From Paludibacter propionicigenes WB4 (GTDB lineage Bacteria > Bacteroidota > Bacteroidia > Bacteroidales > Paludibacteraceae), in contig NC_014734.1 in assembly GCF_000183135.1 (NCBI RefSeq), forward strand, positions 2,790,001 to 2,854,000: a stretch of 64,000 nt of DNA. The letters run 5' to 3'. The notes beneath the pieces are model-generated. The model was given only the letters and a program-made list of their open reading frames with translations, ran no database searches and was not told the origin of the DNA. A program made the translations under genes and the position numbers. Within the stretch, counting starts at the first letter, position 1. Every line of letters starts with the position of its first letter. Positions 45,522-55,061 of the stretch are shown in pieces.

Positions 45522-48500
45522 ATGAGAAAACTAACGTTCTTATTGACTTGCCTGTTTTTGGTAGGTGTAGGTTTGGTTAATGCTCAATCAAAATCAATTT
45601 CCGGAAAAGTTCTTTCCGCGGATGACGGGCAGCCAATTATTGGAGCTAATATAAAGGTAAAGGGTACCACTGTAGGTACAATTACCAATGTAGATGGCGA
45701 ATTTAAAATTAGTTTGCAGGGAGATGCAAAAATTTTAATCGTTTCGTACGTTGGTATGACTAAGACTGAAGTTCAAGCTGTAAATGGTATGACAGTTATA
45801 CTTCATCCTGATTCAAAAATAATAGATGAGGTTTTGGTAGTTGCTTATGGAACGGCAAAGAAAAGTTCATTTACTGGATCAGCCAGTGTAGTTTCAGCAG
45901 CTAAAATTGCAGATAGATCAATGTCTAATGTGACGGCTGCTCTTGAAGGAAGTACTGCAGGTGTATCAGTGTCAGGCAATAGTGGTCAGCCAGGCTCTGG
46001 AATCAATGTGCGTGTTCGTGGTTTTGGTTCAGTGAATGCTTCCAATACTCCTCTTTATATTGTAGATGGTGTTCCTTATGAGGGAGCTATTTCTAATATA
46101 AGTTCAGATGATATTGAAAGTATGACGATTTTGAAAGATGCTGCTTCTACTGCTCTTTACGGGGCTAAGGCTGCCAATGGTATAGTAGTGTTGACAACAA
46201 AAAAGGGTAAAAAAGATAAGGCTCGTGTGCAGTTTAAGGCTACTACAGGAGTTGTTTCTAGAGGGTTGCCAGAGCAGAGAACAGTTGGCGTAGACGATTA
46301 TATGAAATTGTCTTGGGAGACTCTTCGTAATAGCAAAATATATCCAACTACCGGAGTTGCTATGACTGCAACTGCTGCTGGTCAATATGCTTCTGATAAC
46401 TTAATTTCAGGTGCTTTGTATATGAATCCCTACACCGTTGGGAATACAGAAATATTTTCAACAGATGGAGTGTTGAATTCGGCGGCTAAATTAAAATATG
46501 GAAATGATTGTAATTGGTTTGATGCAATTGAGCGTACCGGAATTCGTCAAGATTACGGAATGAACATATCAGGAGGTAATGATAAGACACAATATTTTTT
46601 CTCTGTGGGGTATCTAAATGAAAAGGGATATGTTATAAATTCTGATTTTGAACGGTTTAATGCTCGCGCAAATGTGGAATCGAATGTAACAAGTTATTTA
46701 AGAACTGGTGTCAGTATTAATGGATCTCGTTCTAATTCGAAATTTGCAAGAACAAGTTCGGATGATAATTCAGCCTACGTGAATCCGTTTAACTTTGCTC
46801 GTAGTATGGCTCCTATTTATCCAATCTATTTGCACGATCCAACTAGTGGTGACTATATACTCGATGCGTTTGGTCAAAAACAATATGATTACACCTCGAG
46901 CCGTGCAACTAACGCGGGTCGCCATGTGATTGCTGAAACAGAATGGAATAATAACAGTTATGTTCGTCAGGCAATAGGTGTTAGAGCATTTGCTGAGTTG
47001 AGTTTTTTGAAGGATTTTAAACTTACTTTGAATGGTGCAGGAGATTTCTCGGACTATAAAGAATCTGTTTATGAGAATACTTTAGTTGGTGATGGTGCTC
47101 CTTCTGGTCGTGGTCAAAGAGACTTTTCAGACAGCAAAACTTGGAATTTGAATCAAGTATTGGCGTATGAAAAATCGTTTGGACTACATAGCTTTGCTGT
47201 AAAAGCGATACATGAAAGTTACAAATATACTTATCAGGATTTATATGCCATGCGCCAAGGTTTGATAGCTGATGGTAATTTTGAATTGTATAATTTTACT
47301 ACGACCAATGATGTTTATAGTTACACTTCGGAGAAAAGGACAGAGTCGTATCTAGGAAATTTCGAGTACAATTTTAATAATAAGTATTATTTATCAGCCA
47401 ATGTTAATCGTAGTGCCTCTTCTAAATTTGCAAAAGAAAATCGTTGGGGAACTTTCTGGGGCGTTGGTGCCTCGTGGCGAATAGATCAAGAAAAATTCAT
47501 GAATCAATTTGGCTTTGTTAACTCCTTGAAATTACGGAGCTCATATGGTCAGAATGGTAATGAATCTTTGTTGACGAGTTCGGGTAGTGAAGATTATTTT
47601 CCATATCAAGGGCTCTATAACATTCAAAATAATGGTACTGAGGCTGGTTTCTGGTTAAGTTCTTTAGAAAATAAGGATTTGTCTTGGGAAAAAAATGCTC
47701 AATTCGATGTTGCGATTGAATATGGTTTATTTAATCGCTTGAGAGGTTCTTTTGAATTTTATAATCGCCAGTCTACGAACCTTCTGTTTTCTGTACCACT
47801 TCCTGTTTCAGGCGGTGTATCAAGTATCTGGAGTAATATTGGAACTATGTATAATCGTGGTTTTGAAGTTATGGTGTCAGTGGATCCTGTTAAGACTAAA
47901 GATCTTGTTTGGACGATTGACTTGACAGCCTCTACAAATAAGAACGAAATAACTAAGATGCCTAAAAATATTGATGGCACCTCGAAAGAAATTATTTCAG
48001 GTACAAAGAAGCTCTCTGAGGGACATTCTATGTATGATTTTTGGTTGCGTCAATGGTATGGCGTAAATCAAGCTGATGGTTCGGCATTGTATTATGCACA
48101 AGATAAAGTAACCACAACTAATCGGGTTGTAATTGGAGTTGATACTCTGACTACAAATGTAAATAATGCGCGCTATGGTTATTCTGGTTCTTCATTACCT
48201 AAAGTGCAGGGAGCATTTACCAATACTTTGAAATATAAGCATTTTGATCTTTCCTTTATGTTCACTTACTCTCTAGGAGGTAAAATTTATGATACAAACT
48301 ATCAATCGTTGATGGTGTCTTCAGCCTATGGTCCAAAACATACGGATATTTTGAATAGATGGCAGAATGTAGGTGATATTACCAATGTACCACGAATGGA
48401 TGCAGGACAAGCGACTAATTTTAATGCGAATAGTGATCGGTTTCTAATCTCTAGAGATTATTTAATGTTTAAAAACTTAACTTTTGGATACAGTTTTCCT

Positions 48501-48677
48501 GCCAATTGGATGCGCACAATTGAGGCTACCGATGGTAGAATATTTGTGTCGGCCGAAAACTTGTTTATTCTTTCCAAGCGAAAAGGGATGAATGTATCGG
48601 AATCGTTTGCCGGAACTACCTCAAATGTTTACAATCCGTCTAAAATTGTTTCACTTGGCATCAACATTACATTTTAA
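45522..48677 (+). CDS. SusC/RagA-type TonB-dependent transporter, copy 1
   Basis: A 1051-residue outer-membrane beta-barrel of the SusC family. The signal peptide (1-21, ending VNAQ) is followed by a carboxypeptidase-like regulatory domain (about 25-100, GKVLSADDGQPIIGANIKVK). Then come the TonB-box region (IDEVLVVAYGTAKK), the plug (GINVRVRGFGSVNASNTPLY, IVDGVPY, STALYGAKAANGIVVLTTKK) and the barrel, ending in aromatic/F (LGINITF). It takes up a ligand bound by the SusD partner 11 bases downstream. No glycoside hydrolase or anti-sigma gene is adjacent, so the substrate (glycan or peptide) is unknown. Confidence 0.95.
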   Translation: MRKLTFLLTCLFLVGVGLVNAQSKSISGKVLSADDGQPIIGANIKVKGTTVGTITNVDGEFKISLQGDAKILIVSYVGMTKTEVQAVNGMTVILHPDSKIIDEVLVVAYGTAKKSSFTGSASVVSAAKIADRSMSNVTAALEGSTAGVSVSGNSGQPGSGINVRVRGFGSVNASNTPLYIVDGVPYEGAISNISSDDIESMTILKDAASTALYGAKAANGIVVLTTKKGKKDKARVQFKATTGVVSRGLPEQRTVGVDDYMKLSWETLRNSKIYPTTGVAMTATAAGQYASDNLISGALYMNPYTVGNTEIFSTDGVLNSAAKLKYGNDCNWFDAIERTGIRQDYGMNISGGNDKTQYFFSVGYLNEKGYVINSDFERFNARANVESNVTSYLRTGVSINGSRSNSKFARTSSDDNSAYVNPFNFARSMAPIYPIYLHDPTSGDYILDAFGQKQYDYTSSRATNAGRHVIAETEWNNNSYVRQAIGVRAFAELSFLKDFKLTLNGAGDFSDYKESVYENTLVGDGAPSGRGQRDFSDSKTWNLNQVLAYEKSFGLHSFAVKAIHESYKYTYQDLYAMRQGLIADGNFELYNFTTTNDVYSYTSEKRTESYLGNFEYNFNNKYYLSANVNRSASSKFAKENRWGTFWGVGASWRIDQEKFMNQFGFVNSLKLRSSYGQNGNESLLTSSGSEDYFPYQGLYNIQNNGTEAGFWLSSLENKDLSWEKNAQFDVAIEYGLFNRLRGSFEFYNRQSTNLLFSVPLPVSGGVSSIWSNIGTMYNRGFEVMVSVDPVKTKDLVWTIDLTASTNKNEITKMPKNIDGTSKEIISGTKKLSEGHSMYDFWLRQWYGVNQADGSALYYAQDKVTTTNRVVIGVDTLTTNVNNARYGYSGSSLPKVQGAFTNTLKYKHFDLSFMFTYSLGGKIYDTNYQSLMVSSAYGPKHTDILNRWQNVGDITNVPRMDAGQATNFNANSDRFLISRDYLMFKNLTFGYSFPANWMRTIEATDGRIFVSAENLFILSKRKGMNVSESFAGTTSNVYNPSKIVSLGINITF

Positions 48678-48688
48678 AAATACGTAAT

Positions 48689-50167
48689 ATGAAAAAAATA
48701 ACACTTATAGCTCTAATATTGGGGTTACTTTCTTCTTGCGAGGAAAGTTTTCTGGAAACAACTCCGACGACTTCGGTTTCTTCAAGTTCTATTCTGGCTT
48801 CTGTAGGAAATGCGGAAGCTTCAATCAACGGTATTCACCGTATGCTTTATCAACAATGGGAAAGTAGCCAAGATATGGGCGGATATGCCGGTATGATGAT
48901 AGCTATGGATGCTATGGGGGAAGACTTGGTTTTTCCTATAAATCAATGGTATTCTAATTCTGTTTATAGATGGACGGTGCATCGGAATGTTAATGCTCTA
49001 TGGGATTTTTACCCGTACGATTTTATGTATCAGGTGATAAATAATGCCAATATAGTTATTAATGGTATTGATGGAATTGCAGGTGTTCAAAAAGATAAGG
49101 ATCGTGTTAAGGCTGAAGCATTGACTTACCGTGCTTGGGCGCATTTCTTTTTGGTTCAATTGTATGCAAAACGCTATGTTCCTGGAGCTGCGAATACTCA
49201 ATTAGGCGTTCCATTGATGTTAAAGTCTTCAACAGTGCCTCAGCCAAGAGCTACTGTTGAAGAAGTGTATGCTCAAGTAAACAAAGATCTTGATGATGCA
49301 ATTGTTCTTTTTGCTGGAACTGCTGAACGTGCTAATAAATCGCATTTTAATGCTAATGTTGCTAATGGGATTAAGGCTCGTGTTTTACTTACACAGGGAA
49401 ATTGGATTGCTGCTGCAACTGCTGCCGCTGCGGCTCGTTCGGGATATAGTTTAATGTCGAATGCAGAATATAAAGCGGGATTCAATAGTGCTACAAATCC
49501 TGAGTGGATTTGGGGGTCTATTATGTCTGCAGATCAAACAATTTATTTCTATAGTTATTTTGCCTTTATGTCTTATAATTTTAATGCAGGTGCTGTCAGA
49601 ACTTGCCCTAAATGTATTAACTCTCTGCTGTATGCTAAAATTTCGGCAACTGATGTTCGAAAAGGTCTTTGGCATCCAACAGAAAAAACAGGTACAGTTA
49701 AAGAAGTTGTTCTTCCTACAGCTTCCTTTACTAGATATAATTATATGAATACTAAGTTTGCTGTTGTTGATTATACGTCCAGTGTTGGTGATGTGGTAAT
49801 GATGCGTGCTGCTGAAATGTACTTGATAGAGGCTGAGGCTTATGCGCGTGCGGGTCAAGATGGGAAAGCTCAGGATGCTTTGTATACGCTAGTTGTAAAT
49901 CGAAATCCTTCGTATGTAAAATCTACTAGTACTGGTCAGACTTTGATCGATGAAATTATGGTTCAGCGTCGTGTAGAACTATGGGGTGAGGGTTTTAGAT
50001 TTCTTGATTTGAAACGATTAAACTTGCCTCTTGATCGTACGGGTGCTAACCATGTAGTTGCTCAAATGAATGTAGCTACTGTACCTGTTGGAGATAAGCT
50101 ATGGCAATGGTTGATCCCTCAGAAAGAAATGGATACAAATCCAGTGATGGTGCAAAATGAACTATAG
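48689..50167 (+). CDS. SusD/RagB family surface lipoprotein, copy 1
   Basis: A 492-residue SusD-type lipoprotein (lipobox LSSC near residue 16). It has the usual N-terminal segment (FLETTPTTSVSSS), helical TPR-like parts (VKAEALTYRAWAHFFLVQLY, a hallmark of the family) and the C-terminal VQRRVELWGEGFRFLDLKR. It caps the SusC barrel and captures the ligand at the cell surface. The gap to the SusC gene is 11 bases, and transcription ends at the strong hairpin at 50201. Confidence 0.94.
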   Translation: MKKITLIALILGLLSSCEESFLETTPTTSVSSSSILASVGNAEASINGIHRMLYQQWESSQDMGGYAGMMIAMDAMGEDLVFPINQWYSNSVYRWTVHRNVNALWDFYPYDFMYQVINNANIVINGIDGIAGVQKDKDRVKAEALTYRAWAHFFLVQLYAKRYVPGAANTQLGVPLMLKSSTVPQPRATVEEVYAQVNKDLDDAIVLFAGTAERANKSHFNANVANGIKARVLLTQGNWIAAATAAAAARSGYSLMSNAEYKAGFNSATNPEWIWGSIMSADQTIYFYSYFAFMSYNFNAGAVRTCPKCINSLLYAKISATDVRKGLWHPTEKTGTVKEVVLPTASFTRYNYMNTKFAVVDYTSSVGDVVMMRAAEMYLIEAEAYARAGQDGKAQDALYTLVVNRNPSYVKSTSTGQTLIDEIMVQRRVELWGEGFRFLDLKRLNLPLDRTGANHVVAQMNVATVPVGDKLWQWLIPQKEMDTNPVMVQNEL

Positions 50168-50200
50168 GACTATTTTCATGTAGTTTTATTTGTAGAATTT

Positions 50201-50248
50201 AAAAACAGAAACAGTTGCAAGGTATGCCTTGCAACTGTTTCTGTTTTT
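50201..50248. terminator. Long perfect hairpin terminator after SusD 1
   Basis: A perfect 22-bp stem (50201-50222 with 50227-50248) closes on a TATG loop. The arms begin with a run of A and end with a run of T, so it can work in both directions. It lies about 33 bases after the stop. Confidence 0.92.
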
Positions 50249-50773
50249 AAATTGTTTTACGAAGTAACGTGCTTCGAATGTTATTTCGTTTTTTACGCTT
50301 ATTTTGAATTGATTAATTGTTCCAAATATATTTGCAATCAAAGATTTTTAAATATTCAACTGTGAGAATTCAGCCTAATTTAATGCGAGTTCAATATAAG
50401 AAAGTTGAAAAAATTAGCATAAGACAAGAAAGTAATTATATCTACACTTCTAAAAACAGATAGATAACTATAATTTTGCCATTTGTCGATAATTAACAAG
50501 GTTACAAAAATTTATTATTTAAATGATGAATTCATAGAGTAATTTGATAAAACCTTTAAAATACCTTTTAAAAGAAGATAACGATAATAATTTAAGTCGA
50601 AACTAGACTAAGTAGCAGTTTCTGAGAAAATTTATGACTATTATAGTTTCATTTCATTCAGGTGCTTATCGCAATTTAAAGCATTTTAATTTCTTCTATG
50701 TTTGTAAACACATGAATTCTTGAAAATGTGTCGCATGGGTGAAAACAATAGGTATTAGTTTTATGGAAGCTTA
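50249..50773. other. A+T-rich gap before the IS982 relic
   Basis: No gene can be read. The last 150 bases probably hold the decayed front of the transposase gene, with several stops in each frame. I could not find a left terminal inverted repeat. Confidence 0.35.
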
Positions 50774-51181
50774 GGTTGGTTTTTCGGATTCAAATCACAT
50801 GTTATCATTAATGACAAAGGAGGAATACAAAACTTTGTTATTATCCAAGGGAATATAGATGACAGGCAACTACTTTATTCAATGGGATTTACAAAGATCG
50901 TCTTTGTCCAGCTGTTTGGTGACAGAGGTTACATATCAGAATAACTTCATGAATACCTTTTTGTTGATGTTGTTCAACTGATAACCCAAATGAGAAACTG
51001 TATAAAAAGAGGCGAAATTCCATTGAAATATAGACTAATCCTTAGAAAAGGTGCTGTCATCGAGTCTGTCAATGATGAATCGAAATATATATGCAAAATT
51101 AAACGTATCAGATATCACTCATTTGCTAATTCTATTACAAACTTGTTTACGGGTTTATTTTGTGTACAGTTTTTTGCATAA
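50774..51181 (+). pseudogene. Decayed IS982-family transposase
   Basis: One frame reads GWFFGFKSHVIINDKGGIQN, FVIIQGNIDDRQ, VQLFGDRGYISE, a stop, then LHEYLFVDVVQLITQMRN, LRKGAVIESVNDESKY and RYHSFANSITNLFTGL up to TAA at 51181. The order G-F-K-x-H...IND-x-G, GN-x-DDR, LFGD-x-GY and R-x-x-IE-x-(I/V)-ND is that of IS982-family DDE transposases. The in-frame TAA near 50936 and the missing N-terminus make it dead. TTTTTTAGGGT at 51202-51212 is a candidate right end of the element. Confidence 0.88.
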
Positions 51182-51638
51182 AAACCAACAATCAATGTTG
51201 ATTTTTTAGGGTAGACTTTAGAGAATACTGTTATCATAAGATTTTTTATGTAGATAAGTTGTTGTTTGTCGGAGTTGAATTTGACGCTGACTGCTCTTTT
51301 AAAATTTATTCTTATGTATATAAACTGTTTGTCTGAATAATTCCTTTTTGTTTGTTGATGGTTTAAAATTGAAACATTTTGTATGATTTCATGTTTTTTT
51401 TATGTGGTTTTGCTTTAAATTTGCTGTTTTTTGCGTGCTTAAAATGTTAAAGTTCTTTTTATTGAAAGAATTTTTCGCTTTAAGGTGTTTATTTTTGTTT
51501 CATTTACATTTTTTTGTTTTACATTTTAATCGACGCAATAGCGTGAGTTATATGGCTGTAATACAAGCGTGTATAAAACAGTTAAAAGATAAAAATGTGT
51601 TTCATTGTGTGTTTTTCGATGTCGAAAATATACTTTTA

Positions 51639-51794
51639 CCTACATATTGACACAAAAATTCTGTATATTTTTTCTATTTGTCATCAAAAACACTTGTTTT
51701 TTAATCATTAATACTTTATTTTTGCAAACTGTTTAAAAGAGGTTACAGGAAGAAACGCAAATTAAAGAAGATTAATAAACAAAATGTTAAATTT
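51639..51794 (+). promoter_or_regulatory. Promoter and leader of SusC/SusD pair 2
   Basis: TTG at 51694-51696, a 20-base spacer and TATTTTTG at 51717-51724 match the Bacteroidota promoter. It is the duplicate of 45366-45521, of the same length without gaps. The similarity continues in weaker form for another 200 or so bases upstream. Confidence 0.82.
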
Positions 51795-54700
51795 ATGAGA
51801 AAACTAACGTTCTTATTGACTTGCCTGTTTTTGGTAAGTGTGGGTTTGGTTAATGCTCAATCAAAATCTATTTCGGGAAAAGTCTTTTCCGCAGATGATG
51901 GGCAACCTATTATTGGAGCAACTGTAAGAGTAAATGGAACCGCTCTGGGTACTGTTACTGATACAGATGGAAATTTTAGAATCACTTTGCATGAAAATGA
52001 AAAGACTCTTGTTATTTCGTATGTAGGCATGAAAACAATACAGGTTGAAGCAAAAAATAATTTGCTTGTTAAGCTTGAACCAGATTCTAAGATGATTGAT
52101 GAAGTTGTTGTAACAGCTTTAGGCATCTCAAAAGATAGAAAGTCTCTAGGTTATGCTGTTCAGGATGTAAAAGGGGATGCAATAAATAATGCTGAAACCG
52201 GAAATGTTTTATCAGCAATGACTGGTAAGATGGCTGGTGTTAACATCACTAGTTCGGCTGGTGTGGCAGGTGCTGCTTCATTTATTACAATTCGTGGTCA
52301 GAATTCAATTACAGGTAATAACCAACCTCTGTTTGTTGTTGATGGTATTCCAATTGATAACTCTATGGATTATTCTGGTAATCCTGATGATGGTAAAAAC
52401 AACTTAACAGCTGGTGTTAACTACTCCAACCGGGCTATTGATATTAACCCCGATGATATTGAAACTGTTTCGGTATTAAAAGGTGGTGCTGCTACAGCTT
52501 TATATGGTATGAAAGCAGGTAATGGAGTTGTACTTATTACAACAAAAAAGGGAAGTAACAGTAGTGGAAAAACAAATGTGAGTTTTTCAACTTCGCTTGC
52601 TATAGATAAGGTAAGTCAATTACCAGCGACTCAGACTATGTATGCACAAGGTGTAAATGGTAGCTATTCTACCAGCACTCCTTATTCATTTGGTCCAAAG
52701 TTATCAGATATGCGTTACGACGGAGCAACAAATTCTACTCGTGACGTAAATGGAAATCTGGTACTTGCTACTAATCCTGCCGCTAAAGCTAATCTGGTGG
52801 CGAATGCTTATGATAATGTGGGTAATTTCTTTCAAACCGGCACAACAGTAAATAATACACTAGCATTATCCGGAGGAGATAAAATTAGTAATTACTATAT
52901 GTCTATTGGTAATATAACTACAAAGGGTATCATTCCCAAAAATACATTTGCTAAAACGTCAATTAAATTGTCAGGTCAAACTAAATTTGGTTCGAAATTT
53001 ACTGCTTCAGGATCTTTAAATTATGTTCGTTCAGGGGGTGATAGAGTTCAACAAGGATCAAATACCTCGGGTGTTATGTTGGGTCTGTTCAGAGGGGCAA
53101 CTTCTTTTGATAATGGAAATGGACATGGCAAAGATGGATATAAATATTCTGATTCATATATGTACGAAGATGGTACACAGCGTGCTTATGCAGGTTATGA
53201 CAATCCATATTGGACAGTTAACCAGAATACTTTTTCAGATCAGGTGGATCGTTTGATAGGAAACCTGTCGTTTGTATATAAACCAATCAGTTCTCTTACT
53301 GTGGCATATAAGATTGGTGATGACTTATATAGTGACAGACGTAAAGGTCATTATGCAATATATTCTGCAAACGCACCAGACGGACAACAACAAGTAGACA
53401 ATCATTATAGCAATAATATAAATTCTGATTTGACAATCAACTTTAATAAGGAACTATTTGCTGATTTTAATGCGAATATAACGATAGGTCAAAACATGTA
53501 TCAAAGTTATTATCAGCAATTTTTTGCTGAAGGTGATGGTTTTGTAGTTCCTGACTTTTATCATATGTCAAATACAACTTCGCAGTTTGTTCGTGAATCT
53601 ACGCTAGAATACAGAACTGCTGCGTTTTATGCAGATGTACAATTTTCATATAAAAATATGCTGTATTTAGGTTTGACAGGAAGAAATGAATGGTCTACAA
53701 CTTTACCTGTAGCGGATAATAATTTCTTTTATCCATCAGCTAGTTTAGGGTTCATTTTTACTGAATTACCTGCATTGAAAACTAATGGAATCATTAATTA
53801 CGGAAAAATCAGAGCTTCATATGCTCAGATTGCAAATGCTCCATCAGCTTATAGTATTCAAAATGTCTACACTTCAGCTACAGTGAGTGATGGTTGGGCT
53901 TCTGGTGTTTCGTTCCCAATGAATGGCGTTGCCGGATTTAATATATCTAACAGCCTTGGAAATCCTAAACTTAAACCGGAAACTCTTTTGTCCAGAGAAA
54001 TTGGTCTTGAACTTAAACTCTTCGATAGCAGAGTAAATTTTGACATTACTTATTACAATAATCAAAATAAAGATTTGTTAATTCCGGTTCCAATTAGTGG
54101 TACAAGCGGCTATAAATCAATTTATATGAATGCTGCTACAATGGAAAATAAAGGTATTGAAATTATGGCAAGTGTTGTCCCTGTTAAAACTAAAGATTTG
54201 AATTGGACTCTTACGGCTAACTTCACTAAGAATAACAATAAAGTATTATCGTTGGCTCCAGGTGTTGACAATATCGAATTAGGTGGATTTACGGGTATCA
54301 CTGTTAATGTTGTAGCAGGTGAACCTTATGGAAGTATTTATAGTACCGGTTTTTATAAAGATGCTCAGGGTAAAGTTATTATAAATGATGTTGCTGAAAT
54401 TCCCGGCGAAGCCGGCAAGCCAAACAAGCCAAATCCTGCATATGGACTTCCGATTAAAGATAATACTATGAAATCTTTAGGAAGTGTTGCACCAAAATGG
54501 ACACTTGGAATTAATAATGATATCTCTTATAAAGGCGTTGGATTATCGTTCCTTTTTGATATAAAACATGGTGGACTTATGTGGAATGGAACAAAAGGTC
54601 GTCTTGTAGGTTTTGGAACTGCTCAGGTTACCGAAAACAGAGGTCAGGCAGTTGTATTCGATGGAGTTATGGGTCATGTTGCTAATGATGGTACTGTTGT

Positions 54701-55043
54701 TTCCGCAGGTGTTACTAATAATATTCAAACAACTTATTCAGAGTATTATTATAAAAATATTGGTGGAGGTGCAAGTCCTGCACAAGAGCAATTTGTAGAA
54801 AAAACAGATTGGGTGCGTCTACGTGAAATCACAATTTCGTATGAACTTGGAAGAGTTCTTAATGCTCCTTTCATGAAGAGTTTAAAGATTTATGCTACTG
54901 GTCGTAATTTATGGTTGTCTACTCCTTATGATGGTATTGATCCTGAAACCAATCTTATGGGTGCGACTAATGCTCAAGGGCTTGACTATTTTAATATGCC
55001 AAACACAAAGTCTTTTGTATTTGGGTTGAAACTTGATTTATAA
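51795..55043 (+). CDS. SusC/RagA-type TonB-dependent transporter, copy 2
   Basis: A 1082-residue SusC-type barrel. The signal peptide and the start of the regulatory domain (to GKVFSADDGQPIIGA, about residue 41) are almost identical to copy 1, but the rest has diverged strongly. It carries the TonB-box region (MIDEVVVTALGISKDRKSLG), the plug (FITIRGQNSITGNNQPLFVV, DGIPIDNSMDY, LKGGAATALYGMKAGNGVVL) and a C-terminal LGLKLDL-type end (VFGLKLDL). It should import a ligand different from that of copy 1. The SusD partner starts 18 bases later. Confidence 0.95.
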   Translation: MRKLTFLLTCLFLVSVGLVNAQSKSISGKVFSADDGQPIIGATVRVNGTALGTVTDTDGNFRITLHENEKTLVISYVGMKTIQVEAKNNLLVKLEPDSKMIDEVVVTALGISKDRKSLGYAVQDVKGDAINNAETGNVLSAMTGKMAGVNITSSAGVAGAASFITIRGQNSITGNNQPLFVVDGIPIDNSMDYSGNPDDGKNNLTAGVNYSNRAIDINPDDIETVSVLKGGAATALYGMKAGNGVVLITTKKGSNSSGKTNVSFSTSLAIDKVSQLPATQTMYAQGVNGSYSTSTPYSFGPKLSDMRYDGATNSTRDVNGNLVLATNPAAKANLVANAYDNVGNFFQTGTTVNNTLALSGGDKISNYYMSIGNITTKGIIPKNTFAKTSIKLSGQTKFGSKFTASGSLNYVRSGGDRVQQGSNTSGVMLGLFRGATSFDNGNGHGKDGYKYSDSYMYEDGTQRAYAGYDNPYWTVNQNTFSDQVDRLIGNLSFVYKPISSLTVAYKIGDDLYSDRRKGHYAIYSANAPDGQQQVDNHYSNNINSDLTINFNKELFADFNANITIGQNMYQSYYQQFFAEGDGFVVPDFYHMSNTTSQFVRESTLEYRTAAFYADVQFSYKNMLYLGLTGRNEWSTTLPVADNNFFYPSASLGFIFTELPALKTNGIINYGKIRASYAQIANAPSAYSIQNVYTSATVSDGWASGVSFPMNGVAGFNISNSLGNPKLKPETLLSREIGLELKLFDSRVNFDITYYNNQNKDLLIPVPISGTSGYKSIYMNAATMENKGIEIMASVVPVKTKDLNWTLTANFTKNNNKVLSLAPGVDNIELGGFTGITVNVVAGEPYGSIYSTGFYKDAQGKVIINDVAEIPGEAGKPNKPNPAYGLPIKDNTMKSLGSVAPKWTLGINNDISYKGVGLSFLFDIKHGGLMWNGTKGRLVGFGTAQVTENRGQAVVFDGVMGHVANDGTVVSAGVTNNIQTTYSEYYYKNIGGGASPAQEQFVEKTDWVRLREITISYELGRVLNAPFMKSLKIYATGRNLWLSTPYDGIDPETNLMGATNAQGLDYFNMPNTKSFVFGLKLDL

Positions 55044-55061
55044 TTATAAAAATTATTTATT

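Noticed and set aside
51402-51650. An 82-codon frame upstream of SusC copy 2
   Set aside because: It lies in the duplicated, promoter-proximal A+T-rich region, is dominated by Phe, Leu and Cys, and has no counterpart frame in the first copy of that region.
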